Of a stretch of DNA of 54,709 nucleotides, positions 8,833 to 17,920 are shown piece after piece. The position numbers and the translations under genes were made by a program. The notes under the pieces were generated by a model. It had not been told where the DNA came from. It saw only the letters and a list, made by a program, of their open reading frames with translations, and did no database searches. Every line of letters begins with the position of its first letter. Position 1 is the stretch's first letter. This stretch comes from Alloalcanivorax balearicus MACL04. GTDB lineage: Bacteria > Pseudomonadota > Gammaproteobacteria > Pseudomonadales > Alcanivoracaceae. The stretch spans positions 1-54,709 of the forward strand of contig NZ_ARXS01000031.1 of NCBI RefSeq assembly GCF_025532145.1, written 5' to 3'.

Positions 8833-10248
8833 TCATCCAGCCAGAACATGCTGTAGCGCCAGCTTCAGCTTCATCGGTTTGACCGGCTTATACAGCAACA
8901 TATAGCCGTGGGTGGCACAGCGCTGCTTCAGTTCCTGTTCACGGTCGGCGGTGAGCATGATCACCGGTAAGGGTTCGCTGCGTGCGGCGTTGATCTGCCC
9001 GGCGACGGTCAAGCCGTCGTCGGTGTCCGGATCCAGATGGTAGTCCATGATCAATGCCTGGGCGTCCTCCGCACTGATATCCACCTGCTGGCACAGTTCC
9101 GGCAGAGACTCCGCCGCCGCCACCTGGCATCCCCACTGTTCCAGCAAGGTGCGCATACCGGCGCAGATGGCCCTGTCATTGTCCACCACCCAGACCCGCA
9201 AGCCGGTCAAGGCGGAAGGCTCCTCCGAGGACTGCGCCATGGCCTGCTGACGGGCCTGACTCAAGGTGGTCACGGGCAGTCGCAGCAGGAACCGGGAACC
9301 CTGGTTTTCCCGTGACGTCACCGACAAAGGATGCTCAAGAATACGGCTGATCTTTTCCACGATGGACAGCCCGAGGCCCAGGCCGCGCTCGTGATACTCC
9401 ACCGCCCGCTTGCCGCGCTTGAACTCCTGGAAGATGGAACCAATCTGATCCTCGCCGATACCAATACCGGTGTCCGCCACCCACACTTCCACTTCGCCTC
9501 CCCGGCGACGACACCCCAGCAGCACCGTGCCACTGTCGGTATAGCGGATGGCATTGGAGAGCAGGTTACGCATGATACGGCTGAGCAGTTGTGGATCCGA
9601 ACGCACCACCAGGGAGGTGGGCACGTAGCGGAAACGGAGCCCTTTCAGCGCCGCCATCTGTCTGAATTCTTCCGCCAGCACATCCAGCAACTGGCTTAAC
9701 GGGAACGCCATGGTTTCCGCGCTGACCACCCCGGCATCCAGTTTCGAGGCGTCGGACAAGGTGGTGATCAGCGATTCCAGATCGCGCAGCGCGGTGTCGA
9801 TATGATTCAACATCGGCGACGCTCGTTCGTCGAAGTCTTCCTGCAAGGCGCTGGTGAACAGACGGGCGGCGTTGAGCGGCTGCATCAGGTCATGACTGAC
9901 CGCCGCCACGAACTTGGTTTTCGACAGATTGGCCTGCTCCGCTTTATCGGTGGCCTCACGCAGCCGCTGCTCCACCCGGCGGCGCTCCTCGATCTCCGCC
10001 ATCAGTTGGCGATTGGTTTCGCGCAGCGCCTGGGTTCGTTCACGTACCTGCTGGGCCAGAACCACCGAGTGCTGAAACGCCGCGTAAGGTGCGGTGGGCG
10101 CCATGCCGCTGCCCTCCACGCGTTCGATCAGGGCATCGCAGATCCGCCGAAGGCGGGCATTCTCCGCCATCAGACGCGCTTCGTGCAGATCCCATGGGGA
10201 CTGACGGGCGTTGTCGGAATCATTCCTGGTGTCACCCATCTCCGACAT
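8833..10248 (-). CDS. nahK: NosP-associated hybrid histidine kinase (NahK/ErcS' type)
   Basis: Soluble hybrid kinase of about 471 aa with no membrane segment. Order: N-terminal and coiled-coil region (about 25-115), HisKA with phospho-acceptor His119 in AAVSHDLMQPLN, HATPase with NLLSNAIRY and DTGIG, and a C-terminal receiver with probable phospho-acceptor Asp402 in IMDYHL. In P. aeruginosa the kinase encoded next to nosP is NahK, also called ErcS' in the ethanol-oxidation network. The ATG at 10248 (AGAGGA upstream) overlaps nosP by 17 bases; 10239 is an alternative. The overlap implies co-translation with the sensor. Confidence 0.85.
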   Translation of the reverse strand: MSEMGDTRNDSDNARQSPWDLHEARLMAENARLRRICDALIERVEGSGMAPTAPYAAFQHSVVLAQQVRERTQALRETNRQLMAEIEERRRVEQRLREATDKAEQANLSKTKFVAAVSHDLMQPLNAARLFTSALQEDFDERASPMLNHIDTALRDLESLITTLSDASKLDAGVVSAETMAFPLSQLLDVLAEEFRQMAALKGLRFRYVPTSLVVRSDPQLLSRIMRNLLSNAIRYTDSGTVLLGCRRRGGEVEVWVADTGIGIGEDQIGSIFQEFKRGKRAVEYHERGLGLGLSIVEKISRILEHPLSVTSRENQGSRFLLRLPVTTLSQARQQAMAQSSEEPSALTGLRVWVVDNDRAICAGMRTLLEQWGCQVAAAESLPELCQQVDISAEDAQALIMDYHLDPDTDDGLTVAGQINAARSEPLPVIMLTADREQELKQRCATHGYMLLYKPVKPMKLKLALQHVLAG

Positions 10249-11449
10249 CCATCCTCTGGGCCGTCTCTGACGAGACGTCAAGAATCGCTCCCGGCGATTC
10301 CTTACGGCCAATCACCACGCCGGTCAGGGTGTGATTAATGTGCATGCCGTTATATTGCTCGCCATAGGTGCAGAACCCCACCACCCGGTGCTGGCGCAAC
10401 AGCGCCGAAGCCTGGGGAATTTCGTCGTCGGCTTCCAGCTCCGCCCGGCGCAGACAGCAGTCACAGCCGATCACCACCCAGGGCGGCCCGAGCCGCGACT
10501 CTATGTCATCCAACGTATTGGTGAGATTGTCGTGCAGTGAGGCGTTGCGCATGGCGGTCAGCACGATGCCGTTCTCCACCGCGCAGTAGAACGACAGGCT
10601 CATGTCCCGATTGGCCTTTTGAATGGCGCGGGCGTAATAGTGATCGTTGATGCGTACCGCCAGCGGGTAGCGGGCGAATACCACATCATCGAGCTGTTCC
10701 ACCGATACCCCAACCAGGCGGGCATAGGCCAGTGCCGCCGGCTCCGCATCCAGCTCGTGCACCACCCGGCGTTCGGCGTCGGCGGCGGTGACCACCAGTT
10801 TGGGCGTGGACGGGTGCAGGTGATGCGTGCTGAACACCTCGAAATCCAGCACCGTACTGATCATCACGACGATGGCGGCATCGCTGTAGAAGCGGCCATC
10901 GCAATAGACATAGGTTTGCGCGAGACGATAGTCATCACCGGCGGAACCGCCGAAGCTGGGAATCGACCCCAGTGCCGCGTTGAGCGTGGCAATGACGATC
11001 TCCTCGTTCACCGACAGACCATCGAGCAACGTCAATACAAAGGTATTGTCCTCGTTGGGCGTCAGGCCCCGGGCCCGTTCCCGGCATTGTGTCAGCAGAC
11101 CGTCGGTGAGTTGCTGGGCGTCGAGCAGGCCGAAACCATCCATATGCTCGATCAAATGATGGCCGGCGGAAAAGAAGCGGGCATCAAAGCCGATCGCCAC
11201 CAGCGTATTGCGGTCGTAGCCTCGGGCGGTGATTTCCCCTGCGGAGGTGCAGCCGCATAGGGGCAGGTTCTGGAACTCGCCATTCAGGGCGCCGGCGAGA
11301 CGATCCAGGTCGTACTCGATGGAACAAAAAAACAGCACGAATCCCAGATGGGGATGAATCAGACTCTCAGCGATCTGGCGCGCCGCCACCTGTTCGTCGC
11401 GGGCATCGCTGTAGGCGGTCAACACCGCCTGCGGCGGGGCAGCGGTCAT
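10232..11449 (-). CDS. nosP: FIST-domain nitric-oxide-sensing protein NosP family
   Basis: 405-aa cytosolic protein with FIST (N-terminal) and FIST_C domains; family-typical stretches include LCGCTSAGEI, FGGSAGDDY and VVGFCTYGEQYNG. In P. aeruginosa the homologous NosP binds haem and NO and controls the co-encoded kinase NahK. That function is inherited here by homology and gene order, not shown by the sequence. The start at 11449 is preceded by GGGAG. It overlaps nahK and lies 73 bases after the LuxR-type regulator gene on the same strand. Confidence 0.85.
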   Translation of the reverse strand: MTAAPPQAVLTAYSDARDEQVAARQIAESLIHPHLGFVLFFCSIEYDLDRLAGALNGEFQNLPLCGCTSAGEITARGYDRNTLVAIGFDARFFSAGHHLIEHMDGFGLLDAQQLTDGLLTQCRERARGLTPNEDNTFVLTLLDGLSVNEEIVIATLNAALGSIPSFGGSAGDDYRLAQTYVYCDGRFYSDAAIVVMISTVLDFEVFSTHHLHPSTPKLVVTAADAERRVVHELDAEPAALAYARLVGVSVEQLDDVVFARYPLAVRINDHYYARAIQKANRDMSLSFYCAVENGIVLTAMRNASLHDNLTNTLDDIESRLGPPWVVIGCDCCLRRAELEADDEIPQASALLRQHRVVGFCTYGEQYNGMHINHTLTGVVIGRKESPGAILDVSSETAQRMDVGDG

Positions 11450-11522
11450 GGTCTACTCCCGGATACTTGTTGTTATTTACCCGGCTTTCGTTACCCGGTT
11501 TACGCGTTCCCGGCAGCCGAGG

Positions 11523-12224
11523 CTAACGGGGACTCACCGCCGAATCCCGCGCCATTACCGAGGGCGCTTTCAGATAGGCGGAAAAATCGATATCACTGGC
11601 GGACAGGATCGCCTGTACGCGATTGGTGGCTCCGAGCTTGCGCAGTATCGCCGAAACATGGGCCTTGACGGTGCTCTCTGCGATATTGAGCTTATAGGCG
11701 ATGACCTTGTTGGATTCGCCCTGGGCCATGCGCTCGAACACCTGTAATTGTTTGCGGGTCAGAGTTTCCAGCAACGCCGGCAGGAACGAGGGATCGTAAC
11801 GTCCCATCGCCGCCCCGGCGCCTTCCGCGCGGATAATATGCGAAGGCAGATACACCGAGCCGTCCAGAATCTGCCGCAACGCCTGAATCATCTGTTTACG
11901 GGGCGAGGATTTGGTAATAAAACCCACCGCGCCATAAGTGATGCACTGCAAAATAACGCTTTTTTCTTCTTCCGCCGAGACGATCACCGCCGGTACCGTG
12001 GGAAATTCGTTGCGCAGCCGCACCAGGCCACTGAGCCCCTGCATACCCGGCATGTGGATATCCAGCAGCACCAGGTCCAGGTCGTCGTTATCGGCCACCA
12101 GGCGCAGCGTGGAATCCAGATCCGATGCTTCCAGCAACGTAGTGCCGGGGAAACCATCGTCGATGACGCGGGCGATGGCTTCACGAAACAGCGGATGATC
12201 GTCGGCCACCAGAACCTGATACAT
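11523..12224 (-). CDS. agmR: LuxR-family response regulator, AgmR/ErbR type
   Basis: 233-aa NarL/FixJ-type regulator. The receiver has acidic pocket residues ADDH and phospho-acceptor Asp55 in [10 protein letters not shown]. The C-terminal helix-turn-helix spans about 150-210 ([20 protein letters not shown]). In Pseudomonas the homologous regulators (AgmR/ErbR, PedR2) activate PQQ alcohol oxidation genes, and the position next to exaA, nosP and nahK supports the same job. The ATG at 12224 follows AGGAGCGG. Whether NahK or an unlinked kinase phosphorylates it cannot be told. The symbol is by similarity. Confidence 0.82.
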   Translation of the reverse strand: MYQVLVADDHPLFREAIARVIDDGFPGTTLLEASDLDSTLRLVADNDDLDLVLLDIHMPGMQGLSGLVRLRNEFPTVPAVIVSAEEEKSVILQCITYGAVGFITKSSPRKQMIQALRQILDGSVYLPSHIIRAEGAGAAMGRYDPSFLPALLETLTRKQLQVFERMAQGESNKVIAYKLNIAESTVKAHVSAILRKLGATNRVQAILSASDIDFSAYLKAPSVMARDSAVSPR

Positions 12225-12425
12225 GGGGGTTCCGCTCCTGCCTCAATCGGTCCAAGGTCGGTGTCCCCGCCCGCGGCGTCGCCGCCGGCCAGAGACACTT
12301 ATACCATCGAGCATAGCACAGGGTTTTGACGGGCCCCGCCATCAAATGAGGGAATTAGCCGAAAGTACTATAAAGACGCGACTTAGGGATTAAAGGGCTG
12401 CCGGCGCGGAAATCGCGGGCTTCCC
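12225..12425 (-). promoter_or_regulatory. upstream region of the AgmR-like gene
   Basis: 201 bases before the regulator gene. 12365-12370 reads TAGTAC on the minus strand, as upstream of exaC and exaA, so autoregulation is possible. The area around 12345-12390 is relatively AT-rich, but I cannot assign a single promoter. Confidence 0.25.
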
Positions 12426-12893
12426 TCAGTAATCCACCGGCACGCCCTTGGGATCCTCGGAGCCGCCACGCAAGCGAAAAGTACCTTCACCGAATGCCAG
12501 CAACCGGTCGTTGGCATCCAGCACTTCCATGGACGAGTTAAAAATGCGGTTGCCGCCGGCCCGCTTCACGCCGATGGCGCGCACCAGACCAGGGCCTGCC
12601 TGACCGGTGAAGGTAGTGGTCAGCGACAGGGTCAGCGCCTTGCGCACCCGTCCCGGATAGGGGCAATAGGTGCCGGAACAGGCTCCGGAAACATCCAGCA
12701 GCGTGGCCAGTACACCACCGTGAATCACATTGCCCAGATTGAGGTGTTTCTCCACCACATTGAGCCCCAGCACCACCCGATCTTCTTCCCACTCCAGAAA
12801 GTGGAAGCCAATGGTGCCCAGAAACCCGTGTTTGAATTTTTCCGCGGCCTGGTTCAGGGCCGGCACCGCGTCCGGCGTCAAACTACTGCTCAC
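12426..12893 (-). CDS. PaaI-family hotdog thioesterase
   Basis: 155-aa hotdog-fold protein with the PaaI/YigI-type motif VIHGGVLATLLD, in which the His-Gly-Gly and later Asp are the usual active-site residues. It is expected to hydrolyse acyl- or aryl-CoA thioesters. The start is GTG at 12893, preceded by GGGAGAG; a nearby ATG at 12897 is out of frame and hits a stop at once. It follows the IclR gene by 43 bases on the same strand and is probably co-transcribed. Substrate unknown. Confidence 0.8.
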   Translation of the reverse strand: MSSSLTPDAVPALNQAAEKFKHGFLGTIGFHFLEWEEDRVVLGLNVVEKHLNLGNVIHGGVLATLLDVSGACSGTYCPYPGRVRKALTLSLTTTFTGQAGPGLVRAIGVKRAGGNRIFNSSMEVLDANDRLLAFGEGTFRLRGGSEDPKGVPVDY

Positions 12894-12936
12894 TCATTAC
12901 TCTCCCGGACCGGACGCGGAGTCGGATCACCGCTCA

Positions 12937-13746
12937 TCACACGTCCCGGCCTTGCAACATTTCCTTGACTTGTCCCACCAGCTCCTTGAGCCGGGGGCCG
13001 AGATTTTCCACCAGAATCCGCCGGCTCAGGCGCAGCGAGGAGCCGCCGCAATTGAACGGAATCACGGTGGAGTCGTTATCCAGCACCAGGGGAACCCCCA
13101 CGGCGCTGATATCGCGGTTCCATTCCCCGTCGGAGGTGCAGAAACCGTATTCTTCATATTCGCGATAAGCCCGTTCCAGACCCTTCTCCCACTCCGGCCA
13201 GCCTTCCGGATCGTGCTCGCGGATCAAACGGTGGTGAGTGGCGCGATCCTCTTCGGAGAGACCGGCCAGATAGGCCCGGCCCACCGCCGAACCCGCCATC
13301 GGCACTCGTGATCCCACGGTCAATCGCAGTACCAGCGGCCCGCTGCCCTGGCACACCTGGATGTAGCTCATCCACGGGCCGTTGGGAGCGGCGATCGCCA
13401 CCATGCAATCGGTGGCGTCGGCCAGGTCCTGCATGAACGGGCGGGCGATATCGCGGACGCCTTCGCCGGCCAAATAGCGGTAGCCGAGATCCAGCACGCC
13501 AGGGCCGAGCCGGTATTTCTCCAGCCGCTCCACATAACGCAGGTAGCCCAGTTGCGTCAGGGTGGCGGTCATCCGCGATACCGTGGGACGGGGAATATTG
13601 GTGCGTTTAGCCAGTTCCGCGTTACCCAGGTAATCGTCGGAGGGACCGAAACAGCGCAGGATTTCCAGTCCCCGCGCCAGGGCGGTGACGAAGTTCCGGT
13701 CTTTTTCCGCCGACTGGGCCTCTTTACCCATAGGGGCTCGTCGCAT
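12937..13746 (-). CDS. IclR-family transcriptional regulator
   Basis: 269 aa. The N-terminal winged helix-turn-helix covers about 18-80 (ALARGLEILRCFG, NIPRPTVSRMTATL). The effector domain follows, ending in VPLVLDNDSTVIPFNCGGSS. PcaU/PcaR-type members respond to small carboxylic acids. The ATG at 13746 has GAGGAAAG upstream. It probably regulates the neighbouring thioesterase, SDR and aldehyde dehydrogenase genes. The effector cannot be inferred. Confidence 0.85.
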   Translation of the reverse strand: MRRAPMGKEAQSAEKDRNFVTALARGLEILRCFGPSDDYLGNAELAKRTNIPRPTVSRMTATLTQLGYLRYVERLEKYRLGPGVLDLGYRYLAGEGVRDIARPFMQDLADATDCMVAIAAPNGPWMSYIQVCQGSGPLVLRLTVGSRVPMAGSAVGRAYLAGLSEEDRATHHRLIREHDPEGWPEWEKGLERAYREYEEYGFCTSDGEWNRDISAVGVPLVLDNDSTVIPFNCGGSSLRLSRRILVENLGPRLKELVGQVKEMLQGRDV

Positions 13747-13782
13747 CGTGTTCTTTCCTCGGTCAGGCTTCGGGATTATGGC

Positions 13783-13801
13783 GAGCGGGTTTATCCCGCT
13801 C
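13783..13801. promoter_or_regulatory. hairpin in the IclR gene leader
   Basis: GAGCGGG (13783-13789) and CCCGCTC (13795-13801) form a 7-bp stem, with TTTCTTT next on the plus strand. It lies about 40 bases upstream of the IclR start, followed by AT-rich sequence to 13850 that may hold the IclR promoter. It is either a leader structure or a terminator for plus-strand read-through. Confidence 0.35.
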
Positions 13802-13875
13802 TTTCTTTATAAATGAATTTTATAGTTGTCGATAAAAGCGCCAAATATACCAGACTAGCCCGGTACCCGCGCCAA

Positions 13876-14664
13876 TCAGACTTTCATACCAGGCAGGTTC
13901 AACGAAGCGGTATTGCCACCGTCCACCGCCAACGCCTGACCGGTGACGTAACTGGCGTCGTCGCTGGCCAGGAACGCCATGGCGGCGGCGATTTCGGAAG
14001 GGCGCCCATAGCGGCGCAGTTCGCAACGGCTGCCCAGCTTTTCCTCTTTGTTGTTTTCGCGGGCGTAATCGAATACCGGCTTGGTCATGCCGGTCTCGAT
14101 CAATCCCGGGCAGACCGCGTTGACGCGAACGTTATAGCCGCCCAGATCACAGGCGGTGGTTTTGGTCAGGCTGATCACACCAGCCTTGGAAGCGCTGTAG
14201 GCGTTACCGCCAGCGCCGGAGCGAATGCCCGCCACGGAGGCGGTATTGACGATGGCACCGCCGCCCTGCTCTTTCATGTAAGGCGCCACCGCGCGGATAA
14301 AGAACATGGGACCGAGCAGATTCACGGAAAGGATGGTGTTCCAGTTCTCGGTGTTGTTGTCGGTCACCGGAGAGTGGTCGTTACCGGCGGTGCCGGCGTT
14401 GTTGATCAGAACCTGGATGCCGCCGTGGGAAGCGGCGATGTCATCCACCAACGTCTTCACCGCCTGCTCGTCGGCCACATTCACTTCACGCAGCGTGGCC
14501 TCGGTCCCGGCAGGCAGCGTTGTCCGGGTTTCCTCGAGACCCGCCAGGTTACGGTCCACCAGCACCAGGCGCGCGCCTTCCTCGGCGAAACGCAAGGCGG
14601 CGGCACGGCCGATGCCGCTGGCGGCACCGGTGATCAAGACGGTCTTCTGATCGAAGCGGTTCAT
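13876..14664 (-). CDS. SDR-family oxidoreductase
   Basis: 262-aa classical short-chain dehydrogenase. Rossmann motif TGAASGIG, NNAG motif, catalytic Ser in NTASVAG and YSASK (Tyr, Lys), with the C-terminal GQALAVDGG typical of FabG-like enzymes. Asp in VLVDRN after strand 2 favours NAD(H). The ATG at 14664 is preceded by GAGGAGAG. It is divergent from the aldehyde dehydrogenase gene, so the pair may oxidise an alcohol to an acid in two steps. Substrate unknown. Confidence 0.85.
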   Translation of the reverse strand: MNRFDQKTVLITGAASGIGRAAALRFAEEGARLVLVDRNLAGLEETRTTLPAGTEATLREVNVADEQAVKTLVDDIAASHGGIQVLINNAGTAGNDHSPVTDNNTENWNTILSVNLLGPMFFIRAVAPYMKEQGGGAIVNTASVAGIRSGAGGNAYSASKAGVISLTKTTACDLGGYNVRVNAVCPGLIETGMTKPVFDYARENNKEEKLGSRCELRRYGRPSEIAAAMAFLASDDASYVTGQALAVDGGNTASLNLPGMKV

Positions 14665-14977
14665 ACACTCTCCTCGTTTATTATTCGGAACCCGCTGAAA
14701 ACCACACCGTGTCGTCGCGGCCAAGACCGGGCCGACGGAACGATTCGGATTGGGAGCGTCCGGGGAAAGAGCGGTGCCAGGCAAAAATGGCCACCGGTTC
14801 GTTCAGGGGGTTCCTTGGATTGTCATTTTCCAGGAAGATGACATGAGCGGGCCGGCCGGTCAACATTTTGGAATAGTGTTTCATTAATTTGTTTTGACCC
14901 TCTGGCCGCCCCGGGAGCATTGTATTGCCCCTGTCCTCTCACGAATAACTGTATACCAAATAACAAGGAGCACTCTC
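14665..14977. promoter_or_regulatory. divergent SDR / aldehyde dehydrogenase intergenic region
   Basis: 313 bases with no credible gene. They should contain promoters in both directions and sites for the IclR or PAS-AAA+ regulators encoded on either side. The AT-rich end near 14940-14965 precedes the aldehyde dehydrogenase RBS AAGGAG. No clear inverted-repeat operator was recognised. Confidence 0.3.
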
Positions 14978-16402
14978 ATGGAGAACCTGGCTCGGTTTTA
15001 TATTAATGGCGCCTGGGTAAAACCCGGCGACGACGCCCGAGAATACCCCGTCATCAACCCCGCTACCGAGGCCTCCGAGGGCACTCTGTATCTGGCTGGC
15101 AAAAGCGACACCGACCGTGCCATCCAAGCCGCGCGCGACGCTTTCGACGGCTTCGCCGCCACTCCGGTGGAAGAGCGTCTGGCGCTGCTGGAAAAAATCC
15201 TGGCCGTCTACAAACGCCGCCTGGACGACATGGCCGACGCCATCAGCAAGGAGATGGGCGCGCCGCGTCACGGCCTGGCCGCCAAAGTGCAGGCCCCCAC
15301 CGGTCTTGGTCATCTGGCCACCGCTCTGGAAGTGGCACGGAATTTCGAGTTCGAAACCAACACCGGCAAAACCCTGATCCGGCATGAACCGGCCGGCGTG
15401 GTGTCCATGATCACGCCCTGGAACTGGCCCATGAACCAGGTCACCTGCAAGGTCGGCCCGGCCATCGCCGCCGGCTGCACCATGATTCTCAAGCCCAGCG
15501 AGTTCGCACCGCTGTCAGCCTGCGTATTCGCCGAAATCATGGACGAAGCCGGAGTGCCCGCCGGCGTCTTCAACATGATCTACGGTGACGGCGCCGAGAT
15601 CGGCCCGATGCTCTCCTCCGATCCACGTGTGGACATGGTATCCCTGACCGGTTCCACCCGCGCCGGCTCTTCGGTGAGCCGTGAAGCCGCCGATACCTTC
15701 AAGAAGGTATCGCTGGAACTGGGTGGCAAGTCCGCCAATATCCTGACCGCGGACTGCGATCTGGAGAAGGCCGTGACCCACGGCGTCATGTCGATGATGA
15801 CCAACACCGGGCAAAGCTGTAACGCACCGTCCCGCATGCTGGTGCCGGCGGACAAGCTGGCCCAGGCCGAGGAGATCGCCGCCAAGGTATGCGCCTCCAT
15901 CAAGGTGGGCCCTTCCGCCGAGAAGGACACGCAGATGGGCCCCATCGCCAACGCCCGCCAGTTCGAGCGAGTGCAAACGCTGATCCAGCGTGGCATCGAT
16001 GAAGGCGCCAAACTGGTTTGCGGCGGCCCGGGCAAACCGGAAGGTCTGGAGAAAGGCTACTTCGCCCGTCCCACCGTGTTCAGCGAAGTGAACAATCAGA
16101 TGACCATCGCCCGTGAGGAAATCTTTGGTCCGGTGTTGACCATGCTGCCCTACAACACACTCGACGAAGCGGTGGCCATCGCCAACGACTCCGACTACGG
16201 GCTGTCCGGCTATGTCTACGCCGCGGATAAGGACGAGGCCGCCGCCATCGCCCGCCGTCTGCGTACCGGCATGGTGCATCTGAACGGCGCCCAGCTCGAT
16301 CTCAACGCGCCGTTCGGCGGCTACAAACACTCCGGCGTCGGTCGCGAGTGGGGCAGCCGCGGCCTGGAGGAGTTCACCGAGGTGAAATCCATCATGTTGT
16401 AA
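14978..16402 (+). CDS. aldehyde dehydrogenase family protein
   Basis: 474-aa NAD(P)-dependent aldehyde dehydrogenase. PWNWP loop near 147-151, Glu247 in LELGGKS and nucleophile Cys281 in GQSCNAPSR; the C-terminus NAPFGGYKHSGVGRE completes the family signature. The ATG at 14978 follows AAGGAG. It is co-directional with the PAS-AAA+ regulator gene (123-base gap) and divergent from the SDR, suggesting an alcohol-aldehyde-acid sequence. It is a different subgroup from the exaC enzyme at 1342-2862. Substrate not predictable. Confidence 0.9.
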   Translation: MENLARFYINGAWVKPGDDAREYPVINPATEASEGTLYLAGKSDTDRAIQAARDAFDGFAATPVEERLALLEKILAVYKRRLDDMADAISKEMGAPRHGLAAKVQAPTGLGHLATALEVARNFEFETNTGKTLIRHEPAGVVSMITPWNWPMNQVTCKVGPAIAAGCTMILKPSEFAPLSACVFAEIMDEAGVPAGVFNMIYGDGAEIGPMLSSDPRVDMVSLTGSTRAGSSVSREAADTFKKVSLELGGKSANILTADCDLEKAVTHGVMSMMTNTGQSCNAPSRMLVPADKLAQAEEIAAKVCASIKVGPSAEKDTQMGPIANARQFERVQTLIQRGIDEGAKLVCGGPGKPEGLEKGYFARPTVFSEVNNQMTIAREEIFGPVLTMLPYNTLDEAVAIANDSDYGLSGYVYAADKDEAAAIARRLRTGMVHLNGAQLDLNAPFGGYKHSGVGREWGSRGLEEFTEVKSIML

Positions 16403-16525
16403 CGTTCCAGGGCGGTTGGATCGCGGTCCTTTCCCGGATGGAGAGATGGAGAGAACCGCGATCCTTGCTCCCCCTCCCCGACCCGCCCACCCACCTTCCA
16501 CAATAATGAGAAACGGAGGCGTCCC

Positions 16526-17917
16526 ATGACCGTCTCTCTGTCCGATATCACCAGAGCGGTGGAATCCTCCTACGACGGTATCTGGATCACCGATGCCATC
16601 GGCACCACCTTGTTCATCAATGAAGCGATCTGCCGCATCACCCGGCTTAAGCGGGAGAACGTGGTCGGCCTGAACATGCGCACCCTGGTCGAGCGGGGCA
16701 TGTTCGACGTCAGCGCCACCCTGCTGGCGCTGGAGAAGCAGGACGTCGTCACCATCCTTCAACATGTCAGCACCGGGGTGGAGACCATCGTCACCGCGAC
16801 ACCGGTGTTCAACACCGACGGCACCATCGACAAAGTCATTTCCAACGTGCGCGACATTACCGAACTGAGCGCACTGAAAGAAAAGCTGGAACGGGCCGAG
16901 GCCCGCAACCTGGCCTACCAGAACGAAATCGCCCGCCTGAAATCCCGGCTCGAAGAAGACGGCAAGCTGATCGCCGAGGACCAGACCATGCAATCCGTGA
17001 TGCGCCAGGCCGAACGTATCGCGGCCTTTGAAACGCCGGTGTTACTGCATGGCGAACCCGGCTCCGGCCGGCATCGTCTGGCCCGTTGGATTCATGATCA
17101 CAGTGAGCGACGACGCCAGCCGTTCATCAAACTCGGCTGCGGCGCCTTGCCCGAGGAGCGGTTGGAGCGGGAACTGTTCGGCAGCGAGGAGATCGACGAC
17201 ACCCAGGGCGCGGCTCGAGTGCGACCGGGGCTGCTGGAGCTGGCCCGGGGCGGCACGCTTTATCTTGAGGATATCGCGGCCCTGCCCGTGGCGATCCAGA
17301 TGAAGCTGGCCAATGCCTTCTCCTGCGGAGTCCATTATCGCCACGGCGGCGACAAACCGGTTGAGCTGGATTTGAGGGTGTTGTCCTCCAGCACTGACGA
17401 TCTTGACCAGCAACGGCGCAATGGCGGTATCCGCAACGACTTGTATTACCAAGTCAATGTGTACCGTATCGACATCCCGCCGCTGCGCCGGCGCCGCAAG
17501 GACATTCCCCTGCTGGCCCGTCAGTTCCTCGACCAGCTGGCGAAACGCTACGGCAAGAAAATCGGCATCTCCACGGCGCTGTTGGCGAAACTTCGCGATG
17601 CGCCCTGGAATGGCAATATCCGCGAATTGCGCAATACCATGGAGCGCCTTTATGTGAACAGCGAAGGCCAAACCATTGTCAGCGGCCTGTCACCGGCGGA
17701 AGGCGCCACCCATGCCGCGCAGGGCACGCCGGAAGAGGCGTCGCTGAAACGCATCCTGGAAGACACCGAGCGGCGGGTCCTGCAGCAAGCCTACTCACGG
17801 TACGAGACCACCTACGGAGTGGCCAATGCGCTCGGCATCAGCCAGACCTCCGCGGTGAGAAAAGCGCGCAAGTACGCCATCAAGGTGCGCCAGCCGGGCC
17901 GGCCAGGAGTGGCCTGA
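16526..17917 (+). CDS. PAS-AAA+ regulator with degenerate sigma-54 activator core
   Basis: 463 aa: N-terminal PAS domain (about 5-110), short coiled coil (115-145), AAA+ enhancer-binding-protein domain (150-385) and C-terminal Fis-like helix-turn-helix (about 420-455). The core is eroded. Walker A reads GEPGSGRH (176-183), with Arg replacing the Lys. The GAFTGA loop is missing, replaced by residues around EEIDDTQGAARVR (221-233). Walker B is TLYLED rather than TLFLDE. Without GAFTGA it should not open sigma-54 complexes; a TyrR/PhhR-like sigma-70 regulator is more likely. It follows the aldehyde dehydrogenase gene and ends 3 bases from the convergent nitrilase gene. Confidence 0.85.
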   Translation: MTVSLSDITRAVESSYDGIWITDAIGTTLFINEAICRITRLKRENVVGLNMRTLVERGMFDVSATLLALEKQDVVTILQHVSTGVETIVTATPVFNTDGTIDKVISNVRDITELSALKEKLERAEARNLAYQNEIARLKSRLEEDGKLIAEDQTMQSVMRQAERIAAFETPVLLHGEPGSGRHRLARWIHDHSERRRQPFIKLGCGALPEERLERELFGSEEIDDTQGAARVRPGLLELARGGTLYLEDIAALPVAIQMKLANAFSCGVHYRHGGDKPVELDLRVLSSSTDDLDQQRRNGGIRNDLYYQVNVYRIDIPPLRRRRKDIPLLARQFLDQLAKRYGKKIGISTALLAKLRDAPWNGNIRELRNTMERLYVNSEGQTIVSGLSPAEGATHAAQGTPEEASLKRILEDTERRVLQQAYSRYETTYGVANALGISQTSAVRKARKYAIKVRQPGRPGVA

Positions 17918-17920
17918 ACG

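Noticed and set aside
14681-14920. 79-codon minus-strand frame in the SDR/ALDH intergenic region
   Set aside because: It ends 16 bases before the SDR start and occupies the expected promoter; no family resemblance or good ribosome-binding site.
16526-17917. Ordinary sigma-54-dependent activator
   Set aside because: GAFTGA is absent and both Walker motifs are degraded, so standard sigma-54 activation is unlikely.
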